DNA of 64,000 bases from Larus michahellis (taxonomy: Eukaryota; Chordata; Aves; Charadriiformes; Laridae), in assembly GCF_964199755.1 (NCBI RefSeq), contig NC_133904.1:124001-188000 (forward strand), read 5' to 3'. Shown here one piece after another: positions 62,030-64,000 of this stretch. The notes under the pieces were generated by a model. That model was not told the DNA's origin. It was given only the letters and a program-made list of their open reading frames with translations, and made no database searches. A program made the translations under genes and the position numbers. Each line of letters starts with the position of its first letter. Within the stretch, counting starts at the first letter, position 1.

Positions 62030-62815
62030 ACAGACACACAGAATCTTAGTGGTTGGAAGGGACCTTTGAGATCGAGTCCAACCACATAAAAAACCCACAC
62101 AAAAAAAGCACCCACCAACTAAACTCCACACCCACAACTCCACACACAACACCCCACCACAAACCAATAATCTTGGGCACTAGAGCATGCCCTGAAGAGC
62201 CATGTCTACACGTTTCTTAAATACCTCCAGGGATGGTGACTCCACCACCTCCCTGGGCAGGTTGTTCCAGTGCTTGACCACTCTTTCAGTAAAGTAATTC
62301 TTCCTAATATCTAATCTAAATCTCCCTTGCCGCAGCTTCATACCATTTCCTCTGGTCCTGTCGTTATTCCCTTGGGAGAAGAGGCCAACCCCTGCCTCTC
62401 TACAGTTTTCCTTCAGGGAGTTGTAGAGGGCAATGAGGTCTCCCCTCAGCCTCATCTTCTCCAAACTAAACATGCCGAGTTCCCTCAACCTCTCCTCATA
62501 GGACTTGTTCTCCAGACCCCTCACCAGCTTGGTGGCTCTCCTCTGGACACGCTCCAGCACTTCAATGTCTTTCCTGTAGTGAGGGGCCCAAAACTGAACA
62601 CAGTACTCGAGGTGAGGCCTCACCAGTGCCGAGTACAGAGGTACCATCACTTCCCTACTCCTGCTGGCCACGCTATTCCTGATACAAGCCAGGATGCTGT
62701 TGGCCTTCTCGGCCACCTGGGCACACTGCTGGCTCATGTTAAGTTGGCTGTCCACTAACACTCCCAGGTCCTTTTCTGCTGGGCAGCTTTCCAGCCACTC
62801 AGCCCCAAGCCGTTA
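62030..62815 (-). mobile_element. CR1 LINE, 5'-truncated, relatively young
   Basis: Minus-strand CR1 with the C-terminal end of the ORF2 reverse transcriptase, the 3'UTR and the typical terminus (TTGGAAGGGACCTTTGAGAT in plus text near 62051, with AGAATCTT as its decayed terminal repeat). The best preserved CR1 in the window. It lies antisense to MAP1A in intron 2. The 5' break is near 62815, just before a [19 protein letters not shown] reading. Confidence 0.92.
62180..62761 (-). pseudogene. CR1 ORF2 C-terminal fragment (reverse transcriptase end)
   Basis: An uninterrupted 193-codon frame with the CR1 signatures [57 protein letters not shown] and [19 protein letters not shown]. It continues upstream to near 62815 but lacks the endonuclease domain and the catalytic reverse-transcriptase core, so it is a dead fragment. 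The absence of stops indicates recent insertion relative to the 48-kb copy. Confidence 0.92.
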
Positions 62816-64000
62816 GTCATGTGGCCTAAAGGATTGTAGGTTCTTGCTATTCATCCACTGCGATCTTAAGGACTCAGGTTCTTATTGCTAACACTGCATT
62901 TGTAAGATAATGGCTAGGCTAACATTAATCTGTTTAATAAAGTGCTGTGCTGTCACTGGACCTGAAAAACCCTTGCTTTATCACACTAGGGTCTAAAGAT
63001 CCTGACCTGTTTTCCCAATTGTACTTAGCATTAGATGGGCATGTGATAAGAAGTGTTCAATATTTGCTCAGGAAAGAGCTAAGGCATGAATAGGATTCCA
63101 GTAACACGAACAATTCTATGGTCTGTTTGCATACTTCACTGACAAACTTGCTGATCGGTAGCTGTAATTTTCTCCTCTACTTAGAAATACAGATTAATTG
63201 TTATAATCATGCTTTAATTTGACAGATATTGGTCTCACAAATAAACAACAGAACAATGGCCTGCCACTCTAGTAGAAAAGTTTGTGATCTGTAAGTCTGT
63301 TTTCTATCTTCTGACCGTGCAAGGTGGGGAACTGATATCTGTTTTCCTTTCTACATAATGGTTCTAGTGCCACAGTGCAGACTAAGTGGCCATAGCTATC
63401 TGCAGGATCTGGCAGAGCTGAAGAAACACATATGTTAATGCTCTTCCTTGATGTAGGGATTTCACGTGTTGCTGTGTATTAACCAATGTGCGATGGAGAA
63501 AGTTCTGGATTTGGCTCAGTCAAATTGTTCCTTAAGATTCTGGTGCTGCTGTTCTTCAGTAACACTGTGGAGAAACAGTGACGGTTTAGACGCCGATGGG
63601 ATGCACTCTGCATTCCAGGACAATTCCCAGCTTCTCCTGGAGGAACTCGCCTTTGCCCTGCCCTGGACCAGTCTGTCCCTGTGTCTCTTCAACCAAATGT
63701 TTGTTACCTGGGGTCAAGTGCAATTGTAGTTCATCCTATAGCAAATATGGATGCAGGATATATTGAAGAATAGTCTCTATCTGTGGCTTCTTGAGGTGCT
63801 GCAAGTCAGATTGGGTTTTGTTTACGCAGGTGTAGCTCTTGCAGTGTAAGACATTTCCCAGATACTGTTATCTCTTCAAAAGTGATATACCAAATAAGCT
63901 ATTTTCTATCAAATTTAGTAATCTAATCTGAGGGAGGCTGCTCTCCTGTACTGCTGTAAAAGCAACTGCTGGCATGGATTCCGAACCCCAGTGAGTATGA

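Larger units (their letters stand above)
61236..64000 (+). other. MAP1A: MAP1A intron 2 (open at window end)
   Basis: From the donor at 61236 to the window end. It holds the CR1 copy at 62030-62815 and otherwise no recognised exon. An 87-codon open frame at 63466-63729 has no MAP1A similarity and lacks supporting splice signals. Confidence 0.6.

Noticed and set aside
62327-62758. 143-codon plus-strand open frame
   Set aside because: Shadow of the minus-strand CR1 ORF2 fragment.
1-64000. CRISPR arrays, tRNA or rRNA genes, prokaryotic-type operons
   Set aside because: None seen; the sequence is vertebrate nuclear DNA.

Overview
The window is vertebrate nuclear DNA, almost certainly from a bird. 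Genes are intron-rich with GT-AG boundaries, promoters sit in CpG islands, the dispersed repeats are CR1 LINEs and ERVL-type LTRs of avian type, and no SINE-rich mammalian pattern is visible. Gene order matches the conserved TUBGCP4 - TP53BP1 - MAP1A block of human 15q15.3.

Layout: (1) 1-1270 has no gene that I can support. (2) TUBGCP4, plus strand, CpG-island promoter near 1280-2000, 18 coding exons from 1552 to 14217, poly(A) signal at 15022. The joined exons give 667 codons, the same length as human GCP4. (3) TP53BP1, minus strand, tail-to-tail with TUBGCP4, ATG at 45407 and stop at 16244; I resolve 26 coding exons giving 1935 codons with every splice phase consistent. (4) 45.8-55.8 kb is mostly intergenic. 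It holds an old CR1 copy, a younger CR1 fragment, an orphan CpG island (about 49.45-50.25 kb) and a possible unrecognised minus-strand spliced gene (51.67-52.89 kb, perhaps extending to 53.26 kb). (5) MAP1A, plus strand, CpG promoter at 55.8-56.25 kb, coding exon 1 at 56264-56420 and exon 2 at 61134-61235; the rest of the gene lies beyond the window.

Functions: TUBGCP4 is a subunit of the gamma-tubulin ring complex. TP53BP1 is the chromatin reader and scaffold of double-strand-break repair; its ATM-type SQ sites, LC8-type QT motifs, oligomerisation segment, GAR motif, tandem Tudor, UDR/NLS and tandem BRCT parts are all legible. MAP1A is a neuronal microtubule-associated protein. The genes are neighbours by old synteny and nothing in the sequence suggests joint regulation.

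Nothing here looks like a new defence or mobile system. The items most worth checking are the candidate minus-strand gene at 51.7-53.3 kb, the orphan CpG island at 50 kb, the coding-like patch inside the largest TP53BP1 intron (32.44-32.94 kb), and the GC-rich, strongly diverged N-terminus of TP53BP1 with its 98-base repeat-bearing first intron. Exon boundaries were read by eye and checked by reading frame; single-base slips in coordinates are possible.
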